Below, one piece after another: positions 12,054-24,660 of a stretch of 64,000 nt of DNA; within the stretch, counting starts at the first letter, position 1, and every line of letters starts with the position of its first letter. The notes under the pieces are model-generated. The model was not told the DNA's origin. It was given only the letters and a program-made list of their open reading frames with translations, and ran no database searches. Source of the stretch: Rhynchosporium graminicola (lineage: Eukaryota; Ascomycota; Leotiomycetes; Helotiales; Ploettnerulaceae); contig FJUW01000004.1 of the NCBI GenBank assembly GCA_900074885.1, positions 2,268,578-2,332,577 on the forward strand, given 5' to 3'. The translations under genes were made by a program, and so were the position numbers.

Positions 12054-12582
12054 CGCGATCAACAGTCAGACATTCAAACTCTACATTCACGACTGCGGCC
12101 GACAGTTCTTTACAATTCAACTTCCTCACGCATCATCCCTCGAGTCAGCTGCCATCTCATCCCATCCTATCCTTCCATTCGTATCGCAGGATCTCGTTCT
12201 CATCTATTCATCCGCACAGATCCTACTCATCCCTGCGCACAGCCTCGTCTCACCCTCGCCTTGACGGTTGGATTGCTCGACCAGCGACTCCTACAGCAAA
12301 GCACGACCATACTCACGACCGGTCGAAACCGCACGATTTTTTTCTCGAGAATCTAAAAACTCCCTGCACCTCGCATCCTAAAGATCGAAACCTGTCAGCT
12401 CAAATAACCCAGGTCATCCTATTTGTTCTATATCAGTGCTTTGTACACCCCCCACCCCTCCATGCAACACGCGTCTCGCATCTTATAACCTCAAGCCCCC
12501 GCGAACATCAGACGCCAATTCGTCGCATGTCCATACCGACCAGGTTGTCCTCGACACAGCAAGACAGGGAAACCACGACAAA

Positions 12583-15253
12583 ATGTGGAAGAGGCTGAAT
12601 AACCCAAAGGGACCAAAGGGGGTGCGCCCATCGCCACTGGCCGTGCAAGAACCTAGGAAGTTGTATGATGGCGAGGGCAATAATTTGGGCTTGGTAGGAT
12701 ATTCACGACAAGAAGGTGCATACGACAATCAGAGAAGAGCACCAGAGAGACCGAGGAGGACGGAGGATATGCCTTCTAAGGGCCTGCCAAGATTGCCTTT
12801 GTAAGTCCACTTTCTAAAAATTTTGGAGGTGTACGACGGACTGGATTGGGTCACGATGACGCATTGTTTGATGCAGGGAATTGTGGCTGTTTTCATGAAG
12901 CACGTCGTGTGCAGAAATGGTCGTGGGAGTGGCAGATGCGAGGGACATCAAGCCTTAAGTGATCCGCGGATGCATGCAGAATTACTGCACTAGATGCGTT
13001 CTGTGCAGGTTCATCCCGTCTTTGAGCCCAGGGTTCATGGAATTCTGAGCCGCACTTGCATCTCCATGACTGTCTACATGTTCTGCAGGCCTCATAGCTG
13101 CAGAAGTAGATGCTGCAGAAGTCTAGAACCTCGATGTTCCCTGTACACCACCACAGGTACAGGTCTATTCCCAGCTCCCAAATGATTTGGCAGATCTACT
13201 ACACCCCTCTTGACACGTACATAAGTCTTATAACCACCCAGCTAATACCTGCCAGCGAAGCAATAGCGCACCACGAAGATCAAGACTCAACTTTCCGACC
13301 AGCTTCCTCAATCTACTCACAGCCATCACCGAACCCAACACACACCCGGTTCCATCCAAACCAATACCAGACTCCCTTCACCGAACGAGGAGAAGACGTG
13401 TCCCCCGAGAGCTCTCCGGAATTATATTCTGTGAATAATTGGTATGTCGAACCAGCTACGAATATATCGTGAGCATGCTACTGAGCTGCTTCACAAACCA
13501 TTGCCCTTATACGTTTCTAAGCCTCAGGACTCTCCTACATTTGTTTCTTTTATAGATGTCAAGGTCCTATGTCAACATCATCCCGCGTTTCCCCTTTACT
13601 TGCTCATGTCTGCCACTCATATGCAAGATGAGATAGGTACTAACGGTCAGCAGGAGCCAGTCACCAGGATACGAAAACGTATCTCCTATCGATGAAATGC
13701 CTCATGTCTCCCACCTCAATCTCGGCCGACCAGACTCGAGTTCGAACAGCCCGTCGAGCAACATTCCAGTCCTCCGTCGAGACAAGAGCAATACGGTAGC
13801 CGTAGTCGCAGCGAACCTGGTCAGTCGTAAAAAGCCCAGCGAAAACCCTAGAGGCAGAGTAGCACATGATCCAAGATGGGATCCCTATTCTGGAGAAATC
13901 ACAACAAGCGATAGAGGCAAACCACAGTCTGTGAAACCAGGCACATTTACTATTCCGGGTCTTCGTAGCGTACATAAAGAAACCGGTCTTCCCCTCGGTA
14001 ACGAATCAAGCATAACCAGCCCGGGTGCGAAACAGCATACGTCTTTCTCTGATCGTGTGAGGAGATTGAAAAGCACTACCAGCGGCGCACCAGTCGAGAA
14101 ACCAGGATGGAAAGGAGCCACAGGTCGCGTTACATTGGTCTCGCCTGTCCACGATCAGCTTGACATGCCACCTATCTCCCTCCCTCGAAAGAGCAGTAAG
14201 CAAACGGCATCGCCCGATTCAGAGTCTTTTTCGAGTGGTGGAGAGGTCAGTCCGGCCACGATCGTCCGAACTAGAAGTGGTGAAACGAGTCCCGCGTCAG
14301 CCTCGCACGCCTCCCCCAGCATCCAAGCCGTTTTGGACACCGGGTCCATGAACCAGGCTGCAAACAGTAATTTTCCTCGCAATGATAATACAAGGAGTCC
14401 GATTACTGTCAGAGAGGATCCGGTCGCGGTGTCTCAATCGGCTGCTGCTGGAACGTTGGTGCGGAATGCGAATAATGGTGCATCGCCAAGCGGACCCCAA
14501 GAATCAGGAGGATGGGAGAGAGACGAAGGAACAATGGCAAATATTGAGCGCAACTTTCACGAACAACTAAACTCCGTTTCCTCGCCCATAGCAGAAAAGC
14601 CAGAACCAGAATACGTTCAACCTACCTCACGTTTCAGCGTGACCACCTACGAACCCTCAACCGCAAACAATACACCTCGTCCTTCAACAGAAACATCCGA
14701 TTCGCATCCCATGCCTTTCAATTCTCATCCAACTCAATCTCCTGCCGATTCCTCGTTCTTGCTGAATCGGCAAAGACCCCGTGTGCCCGATTCACCCAGG
14801 ACCAATTCAATCGTGTCGCGAAAAGCCGTACCGGCTCTTTCGAACCCGGTGTTTATAAGCATGACTTCCGTACCTGCACACATACCTGCCGACAAACGAT
14901 CCTCCAACATCGCGAAAAACCTCCCCCTCTCCCCAGCCGAAGCCTCATCTCGAGATCTGGTCACGTCCCTAGAAGCGCAACTCGAGAATCTCGCTCACAG
15001 ACGCATCAATATCACGCGCTCAATCCGGCAGATGACGGAGTTGATGCCTAAGGATTCGGTGATGGAAACACAAGAAGTGAGGAAGAAGAGAGAGATGGAG
15101 AAAGAGAGGGTGAAGGGGCTGAGGGAGGAGGAGCAGGAAATTAGGAGGGAGGAACATCGCCTGGGTTTGAAGCTGCATAGGGCCTGGAAGAGAGCGGATA
15201 AGGATTCGGTGTTTGAACCCACGGGGTTGTGGGTTAGGAGGGTTACTGGGTGA
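12583..15253 (+). CDS. Ser-rich hypothetical protein with C-terminal coiled coil
   Basis: Start ATG 12583; exon 1 12583-12800 ends at a clear GTAAGT. Exon 2 ends at 13441 (GTATGT); its start is uncertain, a phase-compatible acceptor being at 13174/13175. Exon 3 13654-15253 begins after CAGCAG and carries the frame into a long body rich in Ser, Pro, Thr, Asn and Arg, which looks disordered. The last ~100 residues change to a charged helical segment (Glu/Arg/Lys-rich, LEAQLENLAHRRINITRSI, then KKREMEKERVKGL) that should form a coiled coil, ending in TGLWVRR. No catalytic motif or signal peptide. Such proteins are often scaffolds or phosphoproteins; that is inference. No name can be given. Confidence 0.7.
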
Positions 15254-16016
15254 GTCAGTCTGAGGAGGGTGTTTTTTTTTGGAGTTCTGAGACAGGGAGG
15301 CCTGGGAGATGTAGATTTTGTACTTTATGCTGGTTGGGATGGGGTTAATATTCTCATTTTAGCGTGTGAAATAACTGGGACTCGTTGAGGAGGCGTTAGA
15401 ACGCGTGGTCACTAGCAGATGGTTATGGTGCGATCCGCATGGAATTTTGCAGGTTGAAATTTGAGCGCATTGAGCAGATAAAGCGAAGGTCGAGCGGGGT
15501 AGGGATTAAATGGACGGAATTATATCGGGACCTTGCAAGAAAGAAATTACATATTCTCAATTATACACGAGACCCGATTTGTGATCTTGACTTGGATCTG
15601 GATAATATGTACTTTTGAAGCTTGCTGTATAAGCCTTCTGCTTGTGTTAATGTGCTGAGTGCTTCTGTATCTGTATATAGTTTGTTTTTTTGTCACTCAT
15701 CACTCACACGATAGAATTTAAGAAATCCGGTTAAAATACCTCTCAACTACGATGACCAACATCCATCTCTCTTCCATCAGCAACCCAAGATTGTGAGTCT
15801 TGTAGATTGAAGAGATAATTAAATTCTGCTCTATATGAGACGAGGATAGAGGTCCCCAAGAATAAAAATGGAGAATACTTGTCAACTAGGTACTCTAGAA
15901 GTCTTGGTAGTCTTACGCGGCGTTATGTAAATGACACTATAATGGGACTACATGGACCTAGTATGCTAATAAGATACCATACCAACGTCATGAGTCACAT
16001 CCGCGCGCACAACAAC

Positions 16017-16020
<4 letters not shown>

Positions 16021-16048
<28 letters not shown>
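16021..16048. repeat. TA dinucleotide repeat
   Basis: Fourteen TA units in non-coding DNA. Confidence 0.95.
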
Positions 16049-16052
<4 letters not shown>

Positions 16053-16181
16053 TTTATGCGAAGAACATCAATTAATTATCTTGAAGACCAAGTCATTCTT
16101 CTCTCGCCACCAAACATTAGACGCACTCTCCAGCTACAACTTCAAACACGATAACGATTCCTACCGTCCGTCAGTCCTACC

Positions 16182-16362
16182 ATGCAGGTCTGGGCCGCTT
16201 TACTCATCACCCTAGGAGGTTTCGTAGCTTTTTTCTCGGCTCTGGCACTATGCGTATACATGGATTAATCGACAGAAGGCGGGAGCGATGAAGAGAATCA
16301 AGGAGTCTCTGCGGGCCAGCCAGGGAAGGGAAATGGCAATGCAGCCCGTGGTCATGCTGTGT
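16182..16362 (+). pseudogene. Small single-pass membrane ORF, apparently frameshifted
   Basis: The ATG opens a 28-codon ORF that is almost wholly hydrophobic, like one membrane helix. It then meets TAA, but shifting by one base gives a basic stretch (WINRQKAGAMKRIKESL) typical of the cytosolic side after a membrane helix. This suggests a small membrane protein broken by a one-base change, or a chance arrangement. No splice sites explain the shift. Confidence 0.22.
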
Positions 16363-17045
16363 TGAGTATGTTATCGAGTGCTTAGGAAAAGGCAATGGTT
16401 GCAGATGCTTCGGCGATGTCGGAAGGGAGTTCAGGAGGGATTGTATTTAAGCGGGTTGATGTAGTGGATGGAGTATATAGGTACTGTCTTTCTTGCAGCT
16501 GAGGCTGGGGAATTATGTCACTAGGTCAATGGAGAAAGAGCTCGTGCTTCTTTCTTTGTAATCTAAAGTCACAAAATAAGTTGAGGACTCCCATTGAGCA
16601 TTTTTCGAACGTCACGGAATTAGCATATGACTTTCGATTTAACTTTCAATGGAAGTCGTGGACTGCTTATATGACATTACTTATTCTTCACTGCATAGAT
16701 CACTGATTGCCACTATTAGGATATCTTTGTATCCTGAGCTTTGGGTGACGATTGGCCGCTTCAAAACCCTATACTTTTACATAGCCATCATCTCATTATC
16801 TCCGTGAATCCTTCTCGCGGGGGACTACGAAGTTCTTTGTTGGCATTTTCAGGCTTCGGCGGACTTCGACTATAACAAAGACAACGGACCACGACATTGA
16901 AATGCCGGTTTTTGTAACAAAGGTTTTGCAAATGGATCTTCCGCTTTCACCCTTTCCCCAGCTCTAGCGTTCAACAAACATCATAATTCGTCCTGGAGAA
17001 TCGCCTCTAGCTCCCACCAACTTAGGATGAAGCAACATACCAAAC

Positions 17046-18742
17046 ATGAGTCAGCCCACTGCCACTTCAAAAGCCCAAGCACCAATCCGCACTCCTGGCG
17101 CCGCAATCGCAATCTGGAAGACCAAGACATCCAAAGGCTTCGGTGCACCAAGTCAAGTCCTCGGAGATAGATACTGCTCCCTCCCATCAACATCACGAAT
17201 CGCACGCCGTCTCCGGGGTGAAGGAATCACGACCGAACCCCCAGTCTTACGAGACGATTGCAATTCAGGCAGCACCCCCGATCTTTCGGCATTGCAAGCT
17301 AGAAAAAGAGCCTGGATAGAAAGCGAACCCCTCTGGAAAACTCGACTTGGCGACTCATGGCGGGGTGCGGAAGTCCTTGGTGCTGGCAGTTTCGGAGTGG
17401 CTGGGCTTTGGACTCGCGTAGATACAAACACGCTTGAAGATGGGAAGAGGATAAAGCACGTCGTAGTCAAACAATCCAAAGCTAGTCCAGCGGCAGTGAG
17501 AGCCATGCGTGGCGAAGCTGAGATTATGCAATTGTTTACCAGCGTGGAAACAAAACATATCGTCAAGATATACCGGAAGTTTATTGTTGAGCCGGTGCAA
17601 GGACAAGTTGATCCGACGGTTGGAGGAGCAGGGAATTTTGTCGCGAGAATCTTTATTGAGTATTGCGAGAGTGGGGATATGTCGCAGTTTTTGAAAACCT
17701 TGAAGAGGTACATGTTTTTTGGATAGAAGGGAGAGTGTTGCGAGAATTGATAGAGGAAGGGCTGACACTTGATAGGAAATTTTCTGCGGAAAATCCAATT
17801 CCGGAAGAATTGGTGTGGCATATCTTTAGATGTTTGGTCCTGGGACTCGTCGCTATGGAGCATGGAAATGAACTTCTGGAAGGTGAAAGCTGGAAGGAAA
17901 AAGTTCTGCACAATGATATCAAGCCTGCGAATAGTGCGTAAAACGAGCTACACAATCCCCTCCTCCATTTTGCTGACTCGGTAGTAGTTCTAATCAGCAA
18001 TAATGACAATCAACATTTGAAGACCCCGGTCGTGAAGGTATATGTCGTCCTGTAATGAGACATGATATCGAGATCGTTGACATCTTGTAGTTCGCGGATT
18101 TTGGAGTCAGTCGCATACTCCCTGAAAAGCAGAGCATACAATGGATACAAGAGCAATTCTTCACCCCTCACTATCGTGCACCAGTTAGTAAATCATTCAA
18201 GACCTCCGACTCACTCCTCGTTAGGCCATCTCTCACTAACACACCAATAGGAACTCGTCCAAGCCGAAACCAAGTACCCATCCTATTCCATCCGGCGATC
18301 TTCCACCTCTTCTTCGGACGACCTCGCCCTCCCTGACGCCATTTACGACACCAACATCAAACTCGGTGCCCACACTAACATTTGGGCCATCGGTAAGGTG
18401 ATGTATAATCTCATTAACCGCTCTCATTCTTTCTCCAACAACTCTCCGATATTCTATTTCGGCCATCCCGGACCACCACAAAAGATCATCCGGACGCAGG
18501 GGGAAGCGATCATTGATGCACCTTACGGAGCGACGTTAAGGAGAGCGGTTATGCGATGCTTGGCGGTGAACTGGAGGGACCGACCCAGTCCGAGAGAGAT
18601 GTTGGGTATCTGTGAGGATGTTCTGAAGAAGATTGAGAAAGCGCCGGAAGGCTTTAGGGCAGGAGAAGGAGTGGGATTGGGGAAAGGGTTTGATGAGGGG
18701 CATACCTTTTATCCTGAGCCTGGAGATCCACAGCTTCTGTAA
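17046..18742 (+). CDS. Protein kinase domain protein
   Basis: Five exons: 17046-17707, 17776-17933, 17988-18037, 18091-18183, 18251-18742; 484 aa. What looks like a frameshift near 17710 is solved by a 68-nt intron (GTACAT...GCTGAC...GATAG). Kinase motifs in order: glycine-rich loop LGAGSFGVAGLW, the VAIK-type Lys in HVVVKQSK, catalytic loop HNDIKPANIL (HND in place of HRD, catalytic Asp kept), DFG in FADFGVSR, and the APE motif HYRAPELV restored across an intron. A C-lobe Arg is kept in NWRDRPSPREM. The catalytic residues are present, so the enzyme is probably active on Ser/Thr. The N-terminal ~110 residues are family-specific. The HND loop and long insertions resemble fungus-specific kinases; no orthologue name is justified. 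Confidence 0.87.
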
Positions 18743-19539
18743 GAAATGTGATTAATTATACTTACCGCATTGACAGTTTTCGATCGTGCGATCGCGTCAA
18801 ACGAATCTCCTGACTTCTCAAAAGTTGGAAGCTAGTTATTTTGGTCATGATAAAAGTTTTCCCGTCATTCCAAGCGGTAAGCCCAAGTAGTTTATTCATC
18901 CCCGGCTACGAAAGTTCTCGTTGATATATGCTCTTCGCCAGATAAAAAAGTGACCGATTTGAAAAGCGAGAACGCTCAAGTCGAAGGAAAGAAAGTATAT
19001 CTTTCTTTCTTAACATGACGAAGAGGAAAAAAGTCATGAGATTGATATAGGACATGAAGAAATAGTGCAGGACTCCCTACGATTTATTTTTAGGCTATTT
19101 TGATGTTCAGGGAGCGGAGCAAATTACGGCTTCGATGAATTTGTAGCCGTAATCCAACATCGGCCACCTCTTTCTCGTCGCAAATGGGTACACGTGACCA
19201 TGTAAACGCCCCCCCCCCTGTATCAACAGCTAAGCGAGACGCCGATACTGCGACTACTTACGAAATTATCAAATGATTTCAACTACTACTAGATAACTAC
19301 AGCTTTCTCCTGAGGAACGCCAACCACCGCGACAAACACAAGACAAGGGTATCAAAAATCCCCAGCCCCCCATATACAGATATCAATAGAAAAATTCGGA
19401 CGTAATAATATAATTATCCCAGCTTTAAGGTGTACTGCTTTTTGGTCTTTCTATAGAGACTTTTCAACAGCCCCCAATTCTTAGCATAAAAAGTACTTTC
19501 ATGTTTATACTTGTAGAATACTCTCAGAGAGAAGGAAGA
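18743..19539. other. Intergenic between convergent genes
   Basis: Shared 3' flanks of the kinase (plus) and the membrane/coiled-coil gene (minus). A run of ten C lies at 19209-19218. No gene seen. Confidence 0.5.
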
Positions 19540-20178
19540 TTATACACTGTCCCAAAAATGCTGCTGCATCTCCTCTCGCAATTTCGTAATTTTCTTCTCC
19601 ATAACCCGCAGCTCCGCACCCTTCTTGGCCCTCTCCATATCCGCGGTATACCACAGACTCATATCATCGACGCCAACACCAGCAGAAAGTGTACTAGCAA
19701 TCGCCGTCTTTAGTCCATCATGCTCACACAAGAATCGAGAAGCTTCCACATGTTTCTTATAAGCTTCGTGTGCTTTCATCGATAATTCTTCGTGCTCTTT
19801 CCGGAGGGCCTTTTCTTGTTCTCTCAATATACATAATTGGCAGACTCGTTCCTCATTAGTGATAGAGTCAAATGCTTCGGGTCTCATTGTGGAATCGTGT
19901 TGTGATATGTAGCCGCTGTCGTGGGAGTTGGATCGGGATAGTAGAGGTGGGTATTCGATGGCTCGTCGTTTTCGTGTGCGTGTGTATAATTGGAAAATGC
20001 AGACTATCATTACGCCCAGAGCGATATAGATGAGAATTCCCACAAACAATAATTCGCGAGGTAGTTCGACGAGTATTCCGATCCATAAGGAGAGTATGAG
20101 AATAAAAAGGTATGACAAGGTTGCACAGACACGCCGATCAAGGCGAGTCTGCTGGCCGCGCTCGCTAATAATGTTCAT
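19540..20178 (-). CDS. Hypothetical membrane protein with coiled-coil tail, 212 aa
   Basis: Uninterrupted ORF. Two predicted membrane helices at residues ~21-39 and ~43-64, followed by a basic stop-transfer cluster (RTRKRR), a Ser/His-rich linker, and a charged helical segment from ~residue 110 (REQEKALRKEHEELSMKAHE) that should form a coiled coil. A CxxC pair (VCQLC) lies before the coil. No enzyme motif. Its layout, hydrophobic N-terminus then coiled coil, is shared with the genes at 23.3-25.9 kb, though direct sequence similarity is not clear. Function unknown. Confidence 0.6.
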   Translation of the reverse strand: MNIISERGQQTRLDRRVCATLSYLFILILSLWIGILVELPRELLFVGILIYIALGVMIVCIFQLYTRTRKRRAIEYPPLLSRSNSHDSGYISQHDSTMRPEAFDSITNEERVCQLCILREQEKALRKEHEELSMKAHEAYKKHVEASRFLCEHDGLKTAIASTLSAGVGVDDMSLWYTADMERAKKGAELRVMEKKITKLREEMQQHFWDSV

Positions 20179-22207
20179 TGCCGTAATTTGACAGGATGAT
20201 GATTGTAAGTATGCTCGTAGCGATAGGTTATTCAGTTACGAATTGATACTTATAAGATGATCAAAGTGTTGTAGATGTTGGAGGCATTAGATAACTGCTG
20301 TGGGAAGCTTGAATTTAGCTGTACTTGAGTATGGGAAAAAATTAACTCTGGGCTGGTATTACATACAGGAGAAATAGTACCGCTACAAGTGTCCTAAAAA
20401 TATTCGATTTGTTCTATGATATTCATCAGGTCTGGAGGCGGTACACTTAGTATCAAAACTACCAATTAGTGGCAACACGGCAACTCGCTTAGGTACCCAT
20501 TTCGGGCAACACTTACAGTGACTTACTCTTTAAAGACTGAAAAACCGAACTAGCATTAAACGATACTTACACATAAACCGAGCATCCGAACAAAAATTGT
20601 TACGCTAACGATAAGAAGAGCTTCTAATGAAACGGAAAGTGTCATATACTACCTACATTTGATTGCGAGGAACTTTCCGAACATCACCTTCTGTGGTTAT
20701 TACCTGCAGTGGCGTTTCCAGCGGACATTTGCTCACTTTAAATGCCATCTCCCGATCGTCTACGCATCTACCTATCTACTAATAAGCATGCGCTCAGTTA
20801 GCATAATCTGAAGAGCTTTCTGTTAAGTTAGTGTTCTCAGTACCCTTAGATATACTTATGAAATTAGTAAGATATTCAAGTCCGTATTCGAGGGGAGGCT
20901 CTACTCGAGGTTGGTATATGTCTGGAAAGCTTTCTTTATTTGAGGGGCAAAGCCTGCAGGAATTACTATAGTATACTATCTAAAATATATATCAGTATAA
21001 GTGAGCTCAAGATGTAACTTCAAAAGTGCTTAGCTAACGTGTCATATACTCTATAGGTGACTGTATCTCGATGACAAAAGATAGGCATAAAGCTGTCGCT
21101 AGGACTAGCAATCTTCATCTCATCTGCGATAGTCTATATCGTATAATTATAGACTACTATAGCGAAAGATCTGTAGACATGAATAGTCGAGCACGGCCCC
21201 ATAATAAAGGCCTCTATAATATTATTCTCGAGGCTGTCGACCCGAACCAGTTCTCCGAAGATCTCAGGCGCGATGTAGAAAGGGTATCCGGATCTCCGGT
21301 AAATATTAAGCCCCTGGGAAGACAATTTAAGACAAAACTGATGATCCCAGTGCCTACAAAGGACGAAAATTGTAAGACGATGTCGTTCGTGCTAATGGCA
21401 TAATGGCAAAATTGCTGAGGTGGTGAGTTCTGACTAGATTTATTATCTTTGTCGTGTTTCTTGCTCCTCAAATCAATGATATTGAGATCTTGTAACTTCT
21501 AATATGCGTAGAGATATGCTAGTACCGCAGAATCTTCCAGGTAGGTCAGTCAGCCTTGGGTGTATCACTGAACAGTGGCAAGCTAGAGTACTTAGTGCGT
21601 CAAATGCTGGGCTCCGGCTTCACCTGATTTCTCTAACTTTACTAATCCTCAACTAACTATGATTTCTGTATCTGTCCTCGGCTCAAAGTTGTTTCTCTGG
21701 GCTGGGCACCCTCGGCAAAACGATGAACATTTCGGAAAAAGTGGTGAAATGCATTTTCCCTCCTCGTCTCCTCTTGAGAATTGATAACCCGGCCCTTCCG
21801 ATTCCTCTCTTTGTACTAAAGCGTTTCGGATCTTGATTCGTAGCTCGGAACATCAGGAATCCATTTTGTGATAGTTGCGGCTGCCTATCGAAGTTCTTAC
21901 ATCATACGTGTCCGGCTTGTGATACCATTTGCGGCGTTTGCGGGACAGCACCCAGTGGGGTTTCCGGCGGCATTGGACTCGTCTAATTTCATTCTCATCG
22001 TCACCATTACAGATTTTCGCGGTGGACTTGCTTTCGGGCCATGCTAGTCAAATCGCCGTGGCTAGGCAAAGGCTCACGTGGATCGGACAGAGATCGGACC
22101 GTCGAGAGGGATAGATCCCCATGAATTCATGATTGATTTTGCTTCCACATCAGAGCTTAATCTCTCTTCCTAGAGTTATGTAACATACATCAACAACAAT
22201 CCAAAAT
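20179..22207. other. Two-kilobase stretch without convincing genes
   Basis: Contains AT-rich patches (about 20,760-21,060) and a 110-codon plus-strand ORF (21,071-21,403) of ordinary amino-acid content but no known motif, which may be a gene fragment. Nothing else can be supported. Confidence 0.35.
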
Positions 22208-22858
22208 CTAGCTCCACTCTAGTTTTTCCAAGATCCCTTCAAGATACTTGAGCCTCGCTTCAACTCGGTGTTGTGCGATTACTACCTTTCCTTTGAACCA
22301 CATAGTCCTTTCGAACTCTGTATTCTGCTTCTTCTCAGATTTCGAAAAGATTCTTTGTTGAGTGACTGCTTGCTGAATGCTTGAAATTCGTTGCCGCTGT
22401 ATGAGCCCGCGCGTGATCCTAGAGTCTGTCTCTCTCAAAAACCATAATATCCTGTTTTTCTCAGATTGCAGATCCGCAACTCGATCTGCAACCATTGCGG
22501 AGTCCGTGAGATCGATTTCTTCAAGGAAGAGATCAAATTCGAAATCCGAGTCAACCTCATTCTCAATATCTGTGATCAAATCTACGTGCAGATCTGCGAT
22601 AGAACCTTCGTATTGAAGAAAGGCGAAGGAATGGGGCATCCAGGCTGGGGTATTGTTTGCTGCAGCACCAACGTCGCGTCTTCTGTGGATATTGACTAAT
22701 CAGGAATCATATCAATTAGCATTTCAAATACTCTAATATGGAGTGAATAAACTTCAACTTGGAATGAGAAAGCACGTACACATTTTCACGCCGCAAATTT
22801 CACAGCGCGGCGGACACCCGAATAATTTCCGGCAAAACTTCGAGATATGTTTCAACAT
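22208..22858 (-). CDS. Hypothetical coiled-coil protein, 188 aa
   Basis: Two exons: 22858-22780 and 22695-22208, joined by an 84-nt intron with donor GTACGT and acceptor TTAG; phases agree. The spliced N-terminus is basic and contains a CPPRCEICG cysteine cluster that could bind a metal. The middle is acidic (Asp/Glu-rich, ~residues 70-100) and the C-terminal half is a charged helical segment ending KYLEGILEKLEWS. No membrane helix, unlike its neighbours. No family recognised. Confidence 0.55.
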
Positions 22859-23347
22859 GGTGGTGTAATTGATAACGTCCGACTTCGCTTGTCAATGCCT
22901 TTTGAGTTTCCGAGGTTCAATTTGTGGACGCCGTTGTTGAACGAAATCAAGCCATTGGGTTTTTTGATGTTTGGGGAGTGTTTGCTTTACCCCTCAACTC
23001 TTATTTCTCGTGGGAAGTGAATGGTTCTTAGTTGGATTTATGATTCGCTAGATAAGACTCTAATTCTACTCATGAATCATTATTTGGCGTTGAGTGGATC
23101 TTACTATACTAAATCAAGCACTAGGTCTTCTATAGAGAAATCGTTACATGGTGCGGCGTCACTGACATTTTCATTGCTGTGGTATGTGATGGAGAACTTT
23201 GCTAAGATTTCAGATTTGATGTCAGTGAGGGATTACAATTCTTGAATAATGTTTCCACCCCTTCCTATGTCCATGATTATCTAATGGACACAAGATTAAA
23301 TATCCGAAACAAAACAGCAGAAAATCACAGCCAGAGATCCACCACCC
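22859..23347. other. Intergenic, nothing recognised
   Basis: Promoter side of the 22.8-kb gene and 3' flank of the next minus-strand gene. A 74-codon ORF here has no support. Confidence 0.45.
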
Positions 23348-24032
23348 TTAAGAGCCACTCTCGCAGACAAGTGTAGTCTCACTACTTCTTCTCTTATCCC
23401 TCAGAATTTCCAGCTTCAAGGCCTCAATTTCCACCTTCAAACTCTGTAATGTCTCCCCTCCCATTCGATGCATTCTAAACGTCACTCCACAAATTCTTTG
23501 CCCCCATATAAACACACCTTCTCTCACTATCATCAGACTCCCATCTCATTCCCTCAAGCAATATCTTCAAAGCCGCTCTCTTTGTCTCGCTTCGTTTATA
23601 TTCCAAAATGGAGCTTTCCGCAAGCTCGTATTCTAACTCTACTTTCTCTTGGATGAGAGCTGCGAGTTTTGAGGCGGCGTTTTCGCTTTCGGCAATTCTC
23701 CCAGGTGATCTTTTGAGGGCCTCCAGATGTTGATCTGTGTCTGGGAATGTCGACTGGTTAGATTGCTCTGAATATGAAATTCTGTCTTCCTTCCTCGACC
23801 CGCTTTCTCTTCCCGATGTGTCCTCCGCGTTCATGCAGTGGCATACGATCGTGTCATTTGTCTGGTACCTCTCACCCCAATATGAGGTGTAAGCGGGGAG
23901 CCAACATATCACGTTCATAACCATTACGATCGTAGACATTCTCGTCGACAGGAGCTGTAATATGTGAAGGGTACATAGTAAAGGTACCATCAACCGTAGG
24001 ATGACAGCTTCGATTGACATATTTCGATGCAT
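23348..24032 (-). CDS. Membrane/coiled-coil protein A (short paralogue), 213 aa
   Basis: Two exons: 24032-23518 and 23474-23348; a 43-nt intron (GTGTGT...TTTAG) joins two frames that otherwise seem frameshifted and extends the coiled coil. N-terminal ~55 residues are hydrophobic (one or two membrane helices); a polar linker follows, then a helical region (KLAALIQEKVELEYELAESS) and, in exon 2, LQSLKVEIEALKLEILRDKR with clear heptads. The N-terminal pattern HILQL...STIVMVMN matches HLLQL...STIVMNIL in the next gene (24,661-25,896), also at DNA level around a shared ACGATCGT core. The two are probably tandem paralogues. Function unknown. Confidence 0.6.
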
Positions 24033-24660
24033 TTTCTTCGTGTCAAATTCAAAATCTTATACTTTATTGTTTTCGGAAGTCACAAATACCGAATCAGAGA
24101 AAGGGATCTGCCATCAGTTCAAAAGGAACAGTGTAGGGCTGGTTTGAGTACGCTTGCTTAGATGCTTGTTACAGTTGGCTTCGGATCCCCATCACCGATG
24201 TTAAACTTGAAAATAACTATCGCTTGCCTATCAAATGATAGCTGCCACCGAAAAAGTTAGATTGACCTGAAAATCTCCTCTACCAAGTTGTCGGCCTTCG
24301 TTGAACCCAGAAACTTCGTCCTATCCTGCACATATGTCCTAGACTCCAGGTGGTCGAACAATGCGATGTCTGGTTTCATTTCATGGCTCTCACAAGTGCT
24401 GTCACAAATCCGAGAAGATAAATTCCTTCTACATTAGTGCCGCAGCAACAGATCTTATGAGCTTATCACATAACTTAAACTCCGGGTGTGACGGGGAGCC
24501 CCAGCTTTGAAGCAGAGTGACCAACCCCACCCCCCCTCACCCATAAAACCAGCTTTCAGGACTCAGCCTCGCCCGAGCAGACTCTCAGACCAGCAACCAT
24601 CATGGCCGTGGTCTCCTAATCATTGCTGATACTTAGATCCTGGAACGCTTCCTCGAACCC
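24033..24660. other. Intergenic, nothing recognised
   Basis: Separates the two paralogous membrane/coiled-coil genes. No open frame of note. Confidence 0.5.

Larger units (their letters stand above)
10906..12582. other. Intergenic / long 5' region of the next gene
   Basis: Holds simple repeats at 11441-11464 and 12024-12052 and, from about 11500, long pyrimidine-rich C/T tracts on the plus strand. Several overlapping open frames here are low-complexity Ser/Pro/His-rich products of that bias rather than genes. It probably serves as promoter and 5' leader of the gene starting at 12583. Confidence 0.45.
15254..17045. other. Intergenic with TA microsatellite and a tiny ORF
   Basis: 3' region of the Ser-rich gene, a TA repeat at 16021-16048, the small candidate ORF at 16182, and the promoter of the kinase gene. 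Nothing else is evident. Confidence 0.4.

Noticed and set aside
11328..12598. Several overlapping Ser/His/Pro-rich ORFs of up to 192 codons
   Set aside because: They follow C/T-rich low-complexity DNA in three frames, with no motifs; better explained as a gene leader.
14155..14382. Antisense ORFs across the Ser-rich gene
   Set aside because: Shadows of the long coding frame on the other strand.
17708..17775. Apparent frameshift in a T-run inside the kinase gene
   Set aside because: A phase-correct intron with GTACAT, GCTGAC and GATAG signals explains it and joins two conserved segments.
23475..23517. Apparent frameshift at the end of the short membrane/coiled-coil gene
   Set aside because: A 43-nt GTGTGT...TTTAG intron in the correct phase restores one frame.
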